64,000 nucleotides of DNA from Rhodococcus erythropolis NBRC 15567 (lineage in GTDB: Bacteria; Actinomycetota; Actinomycetes; Mycobacteriales; Mycobacteriaceae). Under the pieces are notes generated by a model. The model saw only the letters and a program-made list of their open reading frames with translations. It made no database searches and was not told the DNA's origin. The position numbers and the translations under genes are program-made. Positions 36,992-46,281 of the stretch are shown in pieces. Where the stretch lies: assembly GCF_001552595.1 (NCBI RefSeq), contig NZ_BCRM01000003.1, positions 62,001 to 126,000 on the forward strand. Direction: 5' to 3'. Position 1 is the stretch's first letter; each line of letters begins with the position of its first letter.

Positions 36992-38173
36992 ATGCACATC
37001 ACCTACACCCCTGAGCAGCAACAGCTCCAGGAGGAGTTGCGTGCCTACTTCGCACAACTGATGACTCCCGAGCGGCGTGAAGCACTCGCTGCCACGACGG
37101 GTGAGTACGGCGAAGGCAATGTGTACCGCGAAGTCGTCGCGCAGATGGGCCAGGACGGCTGGCTCACGCTGGGTTGGCCGAAAGAGTACGGCGGACAGGA
37201 ACGCTCCGCGATGGACCAGCTGATCTTCACCGACGAAGCTGCCATTGCCGGTGCGCCCGTGCCGTTCCTGACGATCAATTCCGTAGCGCCGACAATCATG
37301 CATTTCGGGACGGACGAGCAGAAGGCCTTCTTCCTGCCCAAGATCTCCCGCGGTGAGCTCCACTTCGCGATCGGTTACTCCGAGCCCGAGGCCGGCACCG
37401 ACCTGGCGTCTCTGCGCACGTCGGCCGTCCGTGACGGTGACGATTACGTCATCAACGGGCAGAAGATGTGGACGAGCCTGATCCAGTACGCCGACTACGT
37501 GTGGTTGGCGTGCCGCACCGATCCGGAAGCCAAGAAGCACAAGGGAATCAGCATGCTGATCGTCCCGACCACCGCAGAAGGCTTCTCCTACACCCCGGTT
37601 CACACCATGGCCGGCCCCGACACCAGCGCCACTTACTACCAGGACGTACGGGTCCCGGCGTCGTCGATAGTCGGCCAGGAACACGGCGGCTGGGCACTGA
37701 TCACCAATCAGCTCAACCACGAGCGTGTTGCCCTCACCTCGGCCGGACCGATTCTGACCGCGCAGCGTGAGGTCCGCGAGTGGGCACAGAACACCAAGCT
37801 GCCCGACGGCCGACGCATGATCGACCAGGAATGGGTGCAGATCAATCTGGCTCGCGTGCATGCCAAGGCCGAGTACCTGAAGTTGATGAACTGGGAAATC
37901 GCCTCCGCAACCGATCACGCTCCAGGTCCCGAAGCGGCGTCGGCCAACAAGGTGTTCGGTACCGAATTCGCCACCGAGGCTTACCGCTTGCTGATGGAGA
38001 TCCTCGGATCCTCCGCCACGATCAGGCAGAACTCCCCCGGCGCTCTTCTACGCGGACGCATCGAACGCATGCATCGTTCTTCGCTGATCCTGACGTTCGG
38101 CGGCGGTACCAACGAAGTGCAACGCGACATCATCGGCATGACAGCTCTGCGGCTTCCCGCATCGAAGCGATAA
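36992..38173 (+). CDS. fadE26: Acyl-CoA dehydrogenase FadE26 (ChsE4-like)
   Basis: A 393-residue acyl-CoA dehydrogenase with the standard N-terminal helical, middle beta and C-terminal helical domains, including GYSEPEAGTDLASL (FAD/substrate loop) and the C-terminal GGGTNEVQRDIIGM. GAGAGG precedes the ATG. It is immediately followed by fadE27. In M. tuberculosis Rv3504-Rv3505 (ChsE4-ChsE5) form an alpha2beta2 enzyme that dehydrogenates the C26-oyl-CoA of the cholesterol side chain; paired subunits share FAD sites. The same gene order and KstR box support this assignment. Confidence 0.93.
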   Translation: MHITYTPEQQQLQEELRAYFAQLMTPERREALAATTGEYGEGNVYREVVAQMGQDGWLTLGWPKEYGGQERSAMDQLIFTDEAAIAGAPVPFLTINSVAPTIMHFGTDEQKAFFLPKISRGELHFAIGYSEPEAGTDLASLRTSAVRDGDDYVINGQKMWTSLIQYADYVWLACRTDPEAKKHKGISMLIVPTTAEGFSYTPVHTMAGPDTSATYYQDVRVPASSIVGQEHGGWALITNQLNHERVALTSAGPILTAQREVREWAQNTKLPDGRRMIDQEWVQINLARVHAKAEYLKLMNWEIASATDHAPGPEAASANKVFGTEFATEAYRLLMEILGSSATIRQNSPGALLRGRIERMHRSSLILTFGGGTNEVQRDIIGMTALRLPASKR

Positions 38174-38185
38174 GGACCAACGATC

Positions 38186-39307
38186 ATGGAATTCACCCTT
38201 ACCGAGGCCCAGCAGGACCTGTCCGGACTGACACGATCCGTCGTCACCGAACTGGTCACCAACGACCGCCTTCGTGAACTCGACGCCGCCGAAGACCGTT
38301 TCGACGCCCTCTTGTGGAACGCTCTGGCTTCGGCCGGCGTTCTCGGTGCGGCCCTTCCGGAATCGGTGGGCGGCGACGGATTCGGTGTCCTCGAGCAGTG
38401 CAGCATCCTGGCCGAACTCGGCCGCGGCGTCGCAGCTGTTCCGTTCCTGACGTCCATCGTCGGGTCCGCCGCAGCGATAGCCGAATTCGGCTCGGACAAG
38501 CAGCGCGACGACTGGGCAAGCGCTGCCGCTGCCGGTGAGAAGATACTCACCGCGGCCCTCGCCGAGGAATACAACGACGACCCGGCGCACCCGATCACGC
38601 GTGCCGAGAAGACCGCCGATGGTTGGCGCATCGACGGAGCAAAGATCACCGTCGACAGTGCTCCGCTCGCAGATCTGTTCCTCGTCCCCGCCATCACCGA
38701 GGACGGTGTTGCGGTCTTCCTCGTCGAACCGTCGGACGCGGGCGTGAGCATTACCAGGCAATCGACCACGGATTTCTCGAGTGCGGCCCTGGTCGAGTTC
38801 GATTCGGTGCAGATCCCGGCCGATCGTGTTCTCGGCTCGGTTGCCCAAGGATCCGACATCGCGGCGTGGATCGTCGAACGAATTCAGCTCGGTTCCAGCG
38901 CCTACCAGTACGGGGTGCTCGATCAAGCGCTGAAGCTGACCGCCGAATACGCCACCGAGCGTGTGCAGTTCGGCCGTCCGATCGGTAGTTTCCAGGCCGT
39001 GGCCCAGCGCCTCGCCGACGGATACATCGATGTCAAGGGCGTTCGCCTGACTCTCTGGGCCGCAGCGTGGCGTCTGAGCGAAGGACTTCCGTCCGACGGG
39101 GCCGTGCAGACGGCCAAGTTCTGGGCTGCAGATGCGGGACACCGCGTCGGGCACACCGCTGTTCACGTTCACGGCGGTGTTGGTCTGGACGAGGACCATC
39201 CGGTTCACCGCTACTTCCTCGCGGCCAAGCATCACGAGTTCCTGCTCGGCAACGCAACAGATCAGCTTCGCGCACTGGGCAAGGAACTTGCCGCAGTTCC
39301 TGCCTGA
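38186..39307 (+). CDS. fadE27: Acyl-CoA dehydrogenase FadE27 (ChsE5-like)
   Basis: A 373-residue acyl-CoA dehydrogenase-fold protein, 12 bp after fadE26. The N-terminal domain is conserved, as is HVHGGVGLDEDHPVHRY near the C-terminus. The middle-domain substrate loop is less conserved than in fadE26, as expected for the partner subunit of a heteromeric ACAD. Together they should act on sterol side-chain CoA thioesters. Neither half is likely to be fully active alone. Confidence 0.93.
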   Translation: MEFTLTEAQQDLSGLTRSVVTELVTNDRLRELDAAEDRFDALLWNALASAGVLGAALPESVGGDGFGVLEQCSILAELGRGVAAVPFLTSIVGSAAAIAEFGSDKQRDDWASAAAAGEKILTAALAEEYNDDPAHPITRAEKTADGWRIDGAKITVDSAPLADLFLVPAITEDGVAVFLVEPSDAGVSITRQSTTDFSSAALVEFDSVQIPADRVLGSVAQGSDIAAWIVERIQLGSSAYQYGVLDQALKLTAEYATERVQFGRPIGSFQAVAQRLADGYIDVKGVRLTLWAAAWRLSEGLPSDGAVQTAKFWAADAGHRVGHTAVHVHGGVGLDEDHPVHRYFLAAKHHEFLLGNATDQLRALGKELAAVPA

Positions 39308-39368
39308 GTGCGTCCCACCGAGTGGAAATCCATGACCTGGTCCGAGACGAATCGATGATGATGCAGCT

Positions 39369-41000
39369 ATGAGTCAGAGCCCCACTGTTTCCGATCTACT
39401 CCTCGGAGTCAGCGAGATCGACGACCGCGGTATCCGTTTCGAGGACCAGGTCATCACCTGGCGCGAGCACATTCAAGGCTCGTTCGAACGAGCAGCGCTG
39501 CTGGACACGCTGCTCGATCGAACGCGCCCCCGGCATTTCGGTCTTCTGATGGAGAACGTCCCCGAATTCTCACTACTGCTCGGCGCAGCATCGTTCTCGG
39601 GTTCGGTTGCTGCCGGACTGAACACGACCAGGCGCGGCCCGGCATTGGCGCGAGACATCCAACTCTCCGACTGTCAGGTCATCTTCACCGAGAACAACCA
39701 GGCACATCTACTCGACGACGTCGATCTCGGTGACGTCCGGGTGATCAACGTGGATTCTCCGGCCTGGACGCAATTGTTGGCGCCCTTCGCCGATACGCCG
39801 ACCTACGCGTCGACGGCGCAGCCCGACGATCTGTTGATGCTCATTTTCACTTCCGGAACAAGCGGTGATCCCAAAGCGGTTCGGTGCACGCACCACAAGT
39901 TGGCCTCTCCCGGAGTCATGCTTGCCGATCGTTTCGGGCTCGGCGCCGACGACGTCGTCTACATGGCGATGCCCATGTTCCATTCCAACGCCATGATGGC
40001 GGCATGGACGGTCGCGCTGCACGCTCGTGCGGGAATTGCCATGCGCCGCAAGTTCTCCGCTTCGGGCTTTCTGCCCGACGTTCACAAGTACGGAATCACG
40101 TACTCCAACTACGTCGGAAAGCCGTTGTCGTTCATCGCTTCCACCCCCGAGGTGCCGAACGAGCGGGACAACACCTTGAAGATCATGTACGGCAACGAGG
40201 GTTCGGCGCCCGCCGTCGCCACCTTCGTCCGGCGCTTCGATGCCCGCGTCATCGACGGGTTCGGTTCCACCGAGGGCGGCATTTCGATTTCCGCGGCGCC
40301 GGTGCCGCGGACCGGCGCCCTCGGACTTCTCCCGGACGGGGTCAAGATCCTCGATCCCGAGACCGGAGCCCCATGCCCGCCTGCAGTCTTCGACGCTGAC
40401 GGCCGGATCACCAATGCCGACGAGGCAACCGGTGAACTGGTCAACGTCACCGGCCCAGGCACATTCGCCGGGTACTACAAGAACCCGGAAGCCGACGCCG
40501 AGCGAATGCGCAACGGCCAGTACTGGAGCGGCGATCTGGCGTACACCGACGTCGACGGCTACGTCTACTTCGCGGGACGCAGTTCCGGTTGGCTACGAGT
40601 GGACGGCGAGAACATCGGCGCCGCACCCATCGAACGCTCGCTCGTCGGTTACCCGGGCTTCGCGCAGGTGTCCGTGTACGCAGTCCCCGACAGCGATGTC
40701 GGCGACCGCGTCATGGCGTCGGTGATTCCGGTCGGCGACGTCGACAACTTCGACCCGGTAGCCGTAGCCGAATACATCGATTCCCGGCCGGAACTCGGGC
40801 CGAAGCAGAAGCCGACCTTGATCCGCGTGTGCAGTGAGTTCCCGAGAACGGCGACGTTCAAGGTGGTCACTCGAACGCAGAGCGCCGAACGCTGGAACAC
40901 ATCCGATCCGGTGTGGATCCGCCGGCGCGGAGAATCCGACTTCCAATTACTCACTCCCGAAATGGCACTCGGCCTCGAGAAGACGCGAGAGCCCGTCTAG
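39369..41000 (+). CDS. fadD17: Acyl-CoA synthetase FadD17
   Basis: A 543-residue ANL-family ligase that activates carboxylates to acyl-CoA via acyl-AMP. The AMP-binding loop FTSGTSGDPKA sits near 160, an A5-like GSTEGGI near 300, WSGDLAYTD near 395, and the C-terminal region contains FPRTATFKVVTR, where the Lys of the swinging domain is expected. It follows fadE27 by 61 bp on the same strand, as Rv3506 follows Rv3505. FadD17 proteins act on short sterol side-chain acids, so the substrate here is inferred from synteny. It is convergent with nagB with only 9 bp between the stops. Confidence 0.92.
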   Translation: MSQSPTVSDLLLGVSEIDDRGIRFEDQVITWREHIQGSFERAALLDTLLDRTRPRHFGLLMENVPEFSLLLGAASFSGSVAAGLNTTRRGPALARDIQLSDCQVIFTENNQAHLLDDVDLGDVRVINVDSPAWTQLLAPFADTPTYASTAQPDDLLMLIFTSGTSGDPKAVRCTHHKLASPGVMLADRFGLGADDVVYMAMPMFHSNAMMAAWTVALHARAGIAMRRKFSASGFLPDVHKYGITYSNYVGKPLSFIASTPEVPNERDNTLKIMYGNEGSAPAVATFVRRFDARVIDGFGSTEGGISISAAPVPRTGALGLLPDGVKILDPETGAPCPPAVFDADGRITNADEATGELVNVTGPGTFAGYYKNPEADAERMRNGQYWSGDLAYTDVDGYVYFAGRSSGWLRVDGENIGAAPIERSLVGYPGFAQVSVYAVPDSDVGDRVMASVIPVGDVDNFDPVAVAEYIDSRPELGPKQKPTLIRVCSEFPRTATFKVVTRTQSAERWNTSDPVWIRRRGESDFQLLTPEMALGLEKTREPV

Positions 41001-41009
41001 CCCGATATC

Positions 41010-41789
41010 TCAGTAGTGCTGAGCAAGCGGTTTGTGCGCAGACACCGTTTTGTAGAACTCGGTGAGCCGAAGCTGTGATGCCGCTGCATCGTCGATCACC
41101 ACCGTCGCGTGTGGATGCAGTTGGAGGACCGATGCCGGGCACACCGCGGCCAGCGGCCCCTCGACGGCAGCGGCAACCGCAGCGGCCTTGCGCTCGCCGG
41201 TTGCGATCATCACCAGATGATTTGCTTCGCAGATAGTTCCGAGGCCCTGGGTGATCACGTGCCGTGGTACCTCGTCCGGACTCTCGAAGAATCGGGCGTT
41301 GTCGGTTCGAGTCTGTTCCGTCAGCGTCTTGACCCGGGTCCTCGAATTCAGCGAGGACGTCGGTTCGTTGAAACCGATGTGACCGTTGCCGCCGATGCCC
41401 AGAAGTTGTACGTCCACCGGACCATTCGACGCAATCGCCCGGTCGTAGGCTGCCGCGGCGGCAAATGGATCCGGCGCGGTGCCGTCGGGGCTGAATACCC
41501 TTGCCGCGTCCAGGTCCAGGTGATTCACCAGTTCGGTGCGGATCACCTGGGCATACGACTCCGGGTGGCCTTCCGGCAGGCCTACGTATTCGTCCAACAG
41601 GAACGCCTGCACGCCGGCAAAACTCAACCCGTCCTCGCGGTGACGGCGCGCGAGTTCGCGGTAGACAGAGAGCGGTGAAGATCCTGTCGCCAGGCCCAAA
41701 GTCCGTGCACCTGAATGCACCGCGTGTTCGAAGATGTCGGCAACAACGGTGCCGGCCGCCTCCGCACTGTCGACAATGACAATTTCCAT
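41010..41789 (-). CDS. nagB: Glucosamine-6-phosphate deaminase
   Basis: A 259-residue NagB converting glucosamine-6-phosphate to fructose-6-phosphate and ammonia. Landmarks: LATGSSPLSVYRELAR phosphate loop (about 35), FLLDEYVGLP with the catalytic Asp (about 68) and GIGGNGHIGFNEP with the catalytic His (about 130). It is the last gene of the minus-strand sialic acid/amino-sugar operon, 11 bp after nagA. The product enters glycolysis. The start MEIVIVDSAEAAG is the family norm. Confidence 0.95.
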   Translation of the reverse strand: MEIVIVDSAEAAGTVVADIFEHAVHSGARTLGLATGSSPLSVYRELARRHREDGLSFAGVQAFLLDEYVGLPEGHPESYAQVIRTELVNHLDLDAARVFSPDGTAPDPFAAAAAYDRAIASNGPVDVQLLGIGGNGHIGFNEPTSSLNSRTRVKTLTEQTRTDNARFFESPDEVPRHVITQGLGTICEANHLVMIATGERKAAAVAAAVEGPLAAVCPASVLQLHPHATVVIDDAAASQLRLTEFYKTVSAHKPLAQHY

Positions 41790-41800
41790 CGGTTGATTCC

Positions 41801-42985
41801 TCAGCTTTCGGTGTAGTTCATGAGCCAGTTCCCAGCGGCCATGACGGCGCGGGTTTCGAGTTCTGGACCGGTGACGATCAGATCGGCGCGGCAACCCGGC
41901 ACGAGATCGCCGACCATTCCGGCCAGCCCCATCAGCGAAGCAGGCGTTGCTGTCGCTGCGATGACAACCGAAAGCAGATCGACGCCGGCGTGATTGACAG
42001 CCCGGCGGACTATGTCCATCAACCGACTCGTCCCGCCGGCAATGGCCGTTTCCCCCTGGCCGGCCAATCGCGCCACGCCACCGACCACGTCGACGTCGAG
42101 AGGCCCGAGTGGGTAACGGCCGTCGGGCATTCCGGCGGCAGCCATCGCGTCGGAGACCAACGCGATCTGATGCGGACCGACAAGATCGAACACCGTCGCT
42201 ACCGTCTCGTCGGCCAGATGTACTCCGTCCCCGACCAACTCGACCACCATCTGTCCTTTCGCAGCCGCGGCAAGACATGCCGCCACTGCGCCGGGAGCAC
42301 GGTGATGCATCGGAGCCATACCGTTGAACAGGTGAGTGGCACTGAGCGGTGCATGCGCCGAGTGTGCGATCGAACGTGTCGCAATCGGGTTGGACGCATC
42401 GGTGTGTCCGATACTCACGACGGCACCGTGACGCTCCAGCAATGAGGCAAGTTCGTCGAAGTGTGCTGTCTCCGGAGCGATCGTCATCGAGCGAATGTGC
42501 CCACGACCGGCTTCCAGCAGCGACTCGAGCAGAGCCGGGTCGCCGTCGAGAATGCTGTCGGGATCCTGGGCGCCACAACGGAGTACCGAAAGGAATGGAC
42601 CTTCCAGGTGAATTCCGGCCAGCGTGCCCTCGTCCACCAGTCCTGCCAGGAGCTCGATGCGACTGCGCAGGATCTGCGGCGGCGCGGAGACGAGCGAGCC
42701 GATCACCGAGGTCGTGCCGTTCGTCCGATGGTGATCGGCAGCCACGGTTGATCCGAACCCGTCTGCCTCGGGGAAACCGAATCCGCCGGCGCCGTGGCAG
42801 TGAACGTCCACCAAACCCGGAATGATCGTTGTTCCCGCAGCTGCCCGTTCGGGTAACGGGTCGGTTCGCTGCGACGCGGGTCCGGCCCACACCACACGAT
42901 CACCGGAGATCTCGACAACCCCGTCCGAGAGCAATCGACCACCGGTCACCAATTGTCCACGCAGAATTTGTCCACGAAGTATCAC
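41801..42985 (-). CDS. nagA: N-acetylglucosamine-6-phosphate deacetylase
   Basis: A 394-residue amidohydrolase removing acetate from GlcNAc-6-phosphate. Metal and substrate motifs: DVHCHGAGG (about 60), LEGPFLS (about 125), SIGHTDAS, THLFNGMAPMHHR (about 220) and LVSDAMAAAG with the catalytic Asp (about 280). Its ATG overlaps the SGNH hydrolase stop by 4 bp and nagB follows. In this operon it takes the GlcNAc-6-P made by NanE. Confidence 0.95.
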   Translation of the reverse strand: MILRGQILRGQLVTGGRLLSDGVVEISGDRVVWAGPASQRTDPLPERAAAGTTIIPGLVDVHCHGAGGFGFPEADGFGSTVAADHHRTNGTTSVIGSLVSAPPQILRSRIELLAGLVDEGTLAGIHLEGPFLSVLRCGAQDPDSILDGDPALLESLLEAGRGHIRSMTIAPETAHFDELASLLERHGAVVSIGHTDASNPIATRSIAHSAHAPLSATHLFNGMAPMHHRAPGAVAACLAAAAKGQMVVELVGDGVHLADETVATVFDLVGPHQIALVSDAMAAAGMPDGRYPLGPLDVDVVGGVARLAGQGETAIAGGTSRLMDIVRRAVNHAGVDLLSVVIAATATPASLMGLAGMVGDLVPGCRADLIVTGPELETRAVMAAGNWLMNYTES

Positions 42986-43674
42986 GACATCACCTGCGGT
43001 ACAACGGGAACTTCGGTATCCGCGATCGACAACTCACGGAGCACGGCGTCCGCGAGCACGTAGTGCCCTTGTTCGTTCGGATGGAACGCGTCAGCCAGGA
43101 GAGCCGGCGGTGGGCCCTCGGGAGAATGGGCCGTCCACTGCGCGTAGTGGTCGACGAACACAACGCGCGTCGAGGCGGCAACCTGCCGCACGACCTCGAC
43201 GTACTGAACCAATCCCGCTCTGGTGGGCGCATTCTCGACGTCGATCGGTGGCGGCGTCTGGAGGATCGGCACCGCACCGATCGCTCGCGTCCGGAAAATC
43301 ATGTCCGAGAGGTCGTCTCGAAACCGCTCCAGTCCTTCTTCGCCATCCAATGCGTCATTCGTACCGAGCATGATCAACACCACCGAGGGTTCGAACACTT
43401 CGATGCGGTGTGCGAAACCCGCACGCACATCGGAGGATCGATTGCCGCTCACCCCGGTGTTGACAAGGACGTGGTTGAACAAGGAAAGTTCACCACGGAC
43501 GCGCTCGGCGCAGTGTTCGACGTAACTTCGATGACCGTCGGTGTGCGTCAATCCCTGAGTGATGCTGTCGCCGGTGAAGACCCACCGGATCGGCGTCGAC
43601 GAGTCTACGAGCAAAGTCTCCAGTCGAATCCGTTCAGCAGTCTTGGACTTCAAAGCCTTCGACGTCGGGGTCAC
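42982..43674 (-). CDS. SGNH/GDSL hydrolase, possible sialate O-acetylesterase
   Basis: A 230-residue SGNH esterase with all four blocks: Ser in FTGDSITQG (about 35), Gly in TGVSGNRSS, Asn in LGTNDALDG and the Asp-His pair in DAFHPNEQGH. No signal peptide is visible, so it is probably cytoplasmic. The GTG start overlaps the nanE stop as GTGA, and the stop overlaps nagA, embedding it tightly between two amino-sugar enzymes. Removal of O-acetyl groups from sialic acid or ManNAc derivatives before further breakdown is the natural hypothesis, as bacterial NanS does. The activity is inferred. Confidence 0.88.
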   Translation of the reverse strand: MTPTSKALKSKTAERIRLETLLVDSSTPIRWVFTGDSITQGLTHTDGHRSYVEHCAERVRGELSLFNHVLVNTGVSGNRSSDVRAGFAHRIEVFEPSVVLIMLGTNDALDGEEGLERFRDDLSDMIFRTRAIGAVPILQTPPPIDVENAPTRAGLVQYVEVVRQVAASTRVVFVDHYAQWTAHSPEGPPPALLADAFHPNEQGHYVLADAVLRELSIADTEVPVVPQVMS

Positions 43675-44378
43675 ACCCTCTGCCTTTCGGCGCCCGATAC
43701 TGCGGCTGCAAATTTCGACGTGATGAACGCCGGATCCGTGATTGCGGTTCCGACAACCACCGAGTCTGCACCCAGGGCGATGGCGCGTGCCGCATCCTCC
43801 GGGCTGTGGTATCGCCCCTCGGCGATGAGGACTACATCTGGAAGTGCCTGCCGCAGTTCCGAAACCAGCTCCAGGTCCGGGCCTGCCAGCCGTCGGCTGT
43901 TCTCGGTATATCCCGCCAGTGTGCTGGAGATGATGTCGGCACCCGCCGCGGCGGCAGCGATGCCGTCCTCGAGTGTTCCACAATCAGCCATGACGAGGCC
44001 GCCGCGATCATGGACCGCGTCGACGGTGTCGGCAAAGGTCAGCCCGTCCGGACGCGGTCGCAGCGTGGCATCGGCAGCCACGATCTGCGCACCCGAATCC
44101 ACGACTTCGAGGGCTGATTCCCTTGTCGGCGTGATGAACACGACCTCCGAGCCGATCTTCGTCAAACCGATCACCGGTACCTTCACTGCCGACACGACTG
44201 CGGCGACATCCGGGGTTCCGCCCACACCGCCGCAGCGGATCGCCACTGCACCGCCGTCGACCGCGGCGCGGGCCATCCTCTCGATGGTCCCGGTGTCGCG
44301 CAAGGCATGGCCGTGTCCGGCCTGACAGGACACGATCAGCTTCCCGCTGATGATCGTGAGCAGTTCTTCGACAGTCAC
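43671..44378 (-). CDS. nanE: N-acetylmannosamine-6-phosphate 2-epimerase
   Basis: A 235-residue TIM-barrel epimerase turning ManNAc-6-P into GlcNAc-6-P. NanE features: SCQAGHGHAL near 18, GLTKIG with the Lys near 73, MADCGT near 130, AEGRYHSPEDA with the catalytic Glu near 185, and GADSVVVGTAITDP near 208. NanE is nearly diagnostic of sialic acid or ManNAc catabolism. The start overlaps the nanK stop by 4 bp. Confidence 0.94.
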   Translation of the reverse strand: MTVEELLTIISGKLIVSCQAGHGHALRDTGTIERMARAAVDGGAVAIRCGGVGGTPDVAAVVSAVKVPVIGLTKIGSEVVFITPTRESALEVVDSGAQIVAADATLRPRPDGLTFADTVDAVHDRGGLVMADCGTLEDGIAAAAAGADIISSTLAGYTENSRRLAGPDLELVSELRQALPDVVLIAEGRYHSPEDAARAIALGADSVVVGTAITDPAFITSKFAAAVSGAERQRV

Positions 44379-45304
44379 GGTGTTACCTCGATTCGTGTTG
44401 CGGCGGCCAGGAGCGCAGCTCCGACGAGCGGCGCATCGGTGCCCAAACGGGCAGGAAGAATGGCGGTTTCGGCAATCGGACCCATCGCTTCCACCCGGAA
44501 AGCGGACGTCAGCGGCGACAAGAGGTCGGCTCCGATCTGGGCTGCGCCGCCGCCGATGACGATCACCTCGGGATCGAATGCGGTGGCGACGCCGCCCAGG
44601 ACTCGGCCGAGCAGAGTACCGGCGTCGGTGACCACGGCACGGGCGATCGGATCGCCGGAGCGCATGAGTGCCACCACCTTCTGCAACGGTTGAGTGGGCA
44701 CACCCGCCCGCGCTGCGTACTCGGCCGCCATCGCCGGGCCAGAGGCGACTGCCTCGAGGTGATCGGTTCTACCGCAACCGCAACCTATCGCCCCGGAGAC
44801 CGGAACCAGCAGATGCGCGAGCTCGCCGGCTGTTCCGTGGGCGCCGTGATACAGCTGTCCGCCCACGGTCAACGCGCCACCGATTCCAGTACCGACCGAG
44901 ACGAACAGTGCAGAGCTTCGACCGCGACCGGCGCCGATCATGTTCTCGCCGTGGGCCATCGCGCGCACGTCGTTGTCCACCGTCACCGGTAGACCCGAGT
45001 GCGCCTCGAGTTCCCCGCGAACCTCGGCGCCACTCCATCCGGACAGAATGTCGGAGGCGAAGACGACGCGGCCACGCACCCGATCGATGATTCCCGGTGC
45101 ACCGACTCCGATTCCGGCTACCGGGTGATCCGCCCTCAAACGGTCGACCAACGCGGTGGCGGTCTCGAGAACAGCCTCCCTACCGGCCGTCGGTGTTGCC
45201 GCACGAACGGTGTCGATCACGTCTCCGTCGGACGTCACCACCGCGGCAGCCACTTTGGTGCCGCCGATGTCGATGCCGATCCATCGCTTCTGCCCAGGTG
45301 TCAT
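44375..45304 (-). CDS. nanK: ROK-family kinase, N-acetylmannosamine kinase
   Basis: A 309-residue ROK kinase: N-terminal ATP motif GIDIGGTKVA, catalytic Asp in VDNDVRAMA, SVGTGIGGAL and the zinc-type motif around GELAHLLVPVSGAIGCGCGRTDHLEAVASG. The Cys-rich CGCG segment matches the ROK zinc site. NanK specificity (ManNAc to ManNAc-6-P) is inferred from its place between nanA and nanE; glucose or GlcNAc kinases of the same family look alike. The ATG falls 1 bp after the nanA stop. Confidence 0.9.
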   Translation of the reverse strand: MTPGQKRWIGIDIGGTKVAAAVVTSDGDVIDTVRAATPTAGREAVLETATALVDRLRADHPVAGIGVGAPGIIDRVRGRVVFASDILSGWSGAEVRGELEAHSGLPVTVDNDVRAMAHGENMIGAGRGRSSALFVSVGTGIGGALTVGGQLYHGAHGTAGELAHLLVPVSGAIGCGCGRTDHLEAVASGPAMAAEYAARAGVPTQPLQKVVALMRSGDPIARAVVTDAGTLLGRVLGGVATAFDPEVIVIGGGAAQIGADLLSPLTSAFRVEAMGPIAETAILPARLGTDAPLVGAALLAAATRIEVTP

Positions 45305-45305
45305 G

Positions 45306-46235
45306 TCAGAGGAGCCCGGCCTGTTCCAGAACGACCTTGATCGTTGCGGTCTCGGACTCGTCGAGCGAGAGCATCGGGGCGCACATCGTGTTGCCGGTGA
45401 TGACGCCGCGCAGGGCCAGAGCCGTCTTGAATGCGCCCAGACCCGCGGCACCGGCACTGACGCGACCCGGTGTCGGTGCCTCGACGATGGAGAACAGATC
45501 GGTGAGTCGATCCTGCTCGGCCTTCGCCGCCGCCCAGTCTCCTGCCTGCGCAGCGCGCCACAGTCGCACGTAACCGTGGGGGTCCACGTTGGCCAGGCCG
45601 GGCACAGCGCCCGAAGCACCCATCAGCAGGCATCCGTCGACGACTACCTCGTGCCCGGTGAAGACGGCGAAGTTTTCGAGCCCGGCCGACTGACGGAGCA
45701 ACATACGGAAACTGACGTCGTCGCCGCTCGAATCCTTCACGCCGGCGATGACTCCCTCGCGACCGAGCTCGACCAGCATTGCCGGGCTGAGCTTGCTGTG
45801 GACACGAACCGGGACGTCGTAGGCGAACAACGGAAGATCCACTGCGGCGTGGATGGAGCGGAAATGCGTTGCCGTCTCGGCTGCGTCGGTGATCGCGTAG
45901 AACGGCGCCGTCGCGACGATGGCATCCGCACCCGCTTCACGCGCCTGCTCGGCGACGGCGATGACCCGGTTGGTGGTCATGTCGTTCACGCCGACGAGGA
46001 CCGGTACCTGGCCGCCGACGTGACCGATGGCCGTCTGCACCACCTGGGCGCGCTGAGCGTCGGTGAGGTAACCGACCTCACCCGAGGAACCGAGGACGAA
46101 CAAGCCGTCGACTCCGGCTTCGATCTGCAGTGAGAGCAGGCGTTCGAGCGACGTGGTGTCGACCTCGCCCTCGAGCGTCAGTGGTGTGACGATCGGCGGG
46201 ACGATTCCGCTGAAGGTGGTGGTTTCCGTGCTCAT
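45306..46235 (-). CDS. nanA: NanA/DapA-family lyase, probable N-acetylneuraminate lyase
   Basis: A 309-residue class I aldolase of the DHDPS/NAL family. The Schiff-base Lys lies in AGVKDSSGDD (about 165), the catalytic Tyr in FAYDVPVRVH (about 139) and the carboxylate loop is LGSSGEVGYL (about 47). The start MSTETTTF was chosen over a 33-codon extension. The loop is not the GSTGEAF of typical E. coli-type NanA, so motif evidence alone would allow another 2-keto-3-deoxy acid aldolase. The surrounding nanE, nanK, nagA and nagB favour cleavage of Neu5Ac to pyruvate and ManNAc. Confidence 0.85.
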   Translation of the reverse strand: MSTETTTFSGIVPPIVTPLTLEGEVDTTSLERLLSLQIEAGVDGLFVLGSSGEVGYLTDAQRAQVVQTAIGHVGGQVPVLVGVNDMTTNRVIAVAEQAREAGADAIVATAPFYAITDAAETATHFRSIHAAVDLPLFAYDVPVRVHSKLSPAMLVELGREGVIAGVKDSSGDDVSFRMLLRQSAGLENFAVFTGHEVVVDGCLLMGASGAVPGLANVDPHGYVRLWRAAQAGDWAAAKAEQDRLTDLFSIVEAPTPGRVSAGAAGLGAFKTALALRGVITGNTMCAPMLSLDESETATIKVVLEQAGLL

Positions 46236-46281
46236 GGGGTCTCCATATGTTGGTTGTCGGATTGAGTTGTGGGTGCGGCTG

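Noticed and set aside
40990-41030. A shared terminator between fadD17 and nagB
   Set aside because: Only a five-base stem (CTCAG-CTGAG) is visible in the 9-bp convergent gap and its flank; not enough.
41010-42890. A 626-codon frame covering nagB and running through nagA
   Set aside because: Only the last 259 codons (nagB) are family-like; the upstream part is the shifted frame of nagA.
41010-45304. A plain GlcNAc utilisation operon
   Set aside because: NanE, a NanA-family lyase and a ROK kinase in order point to ManNAc/sialic acid. A simple GlcNAc pathway needs only NagA, NagB and a transporter or kinase.
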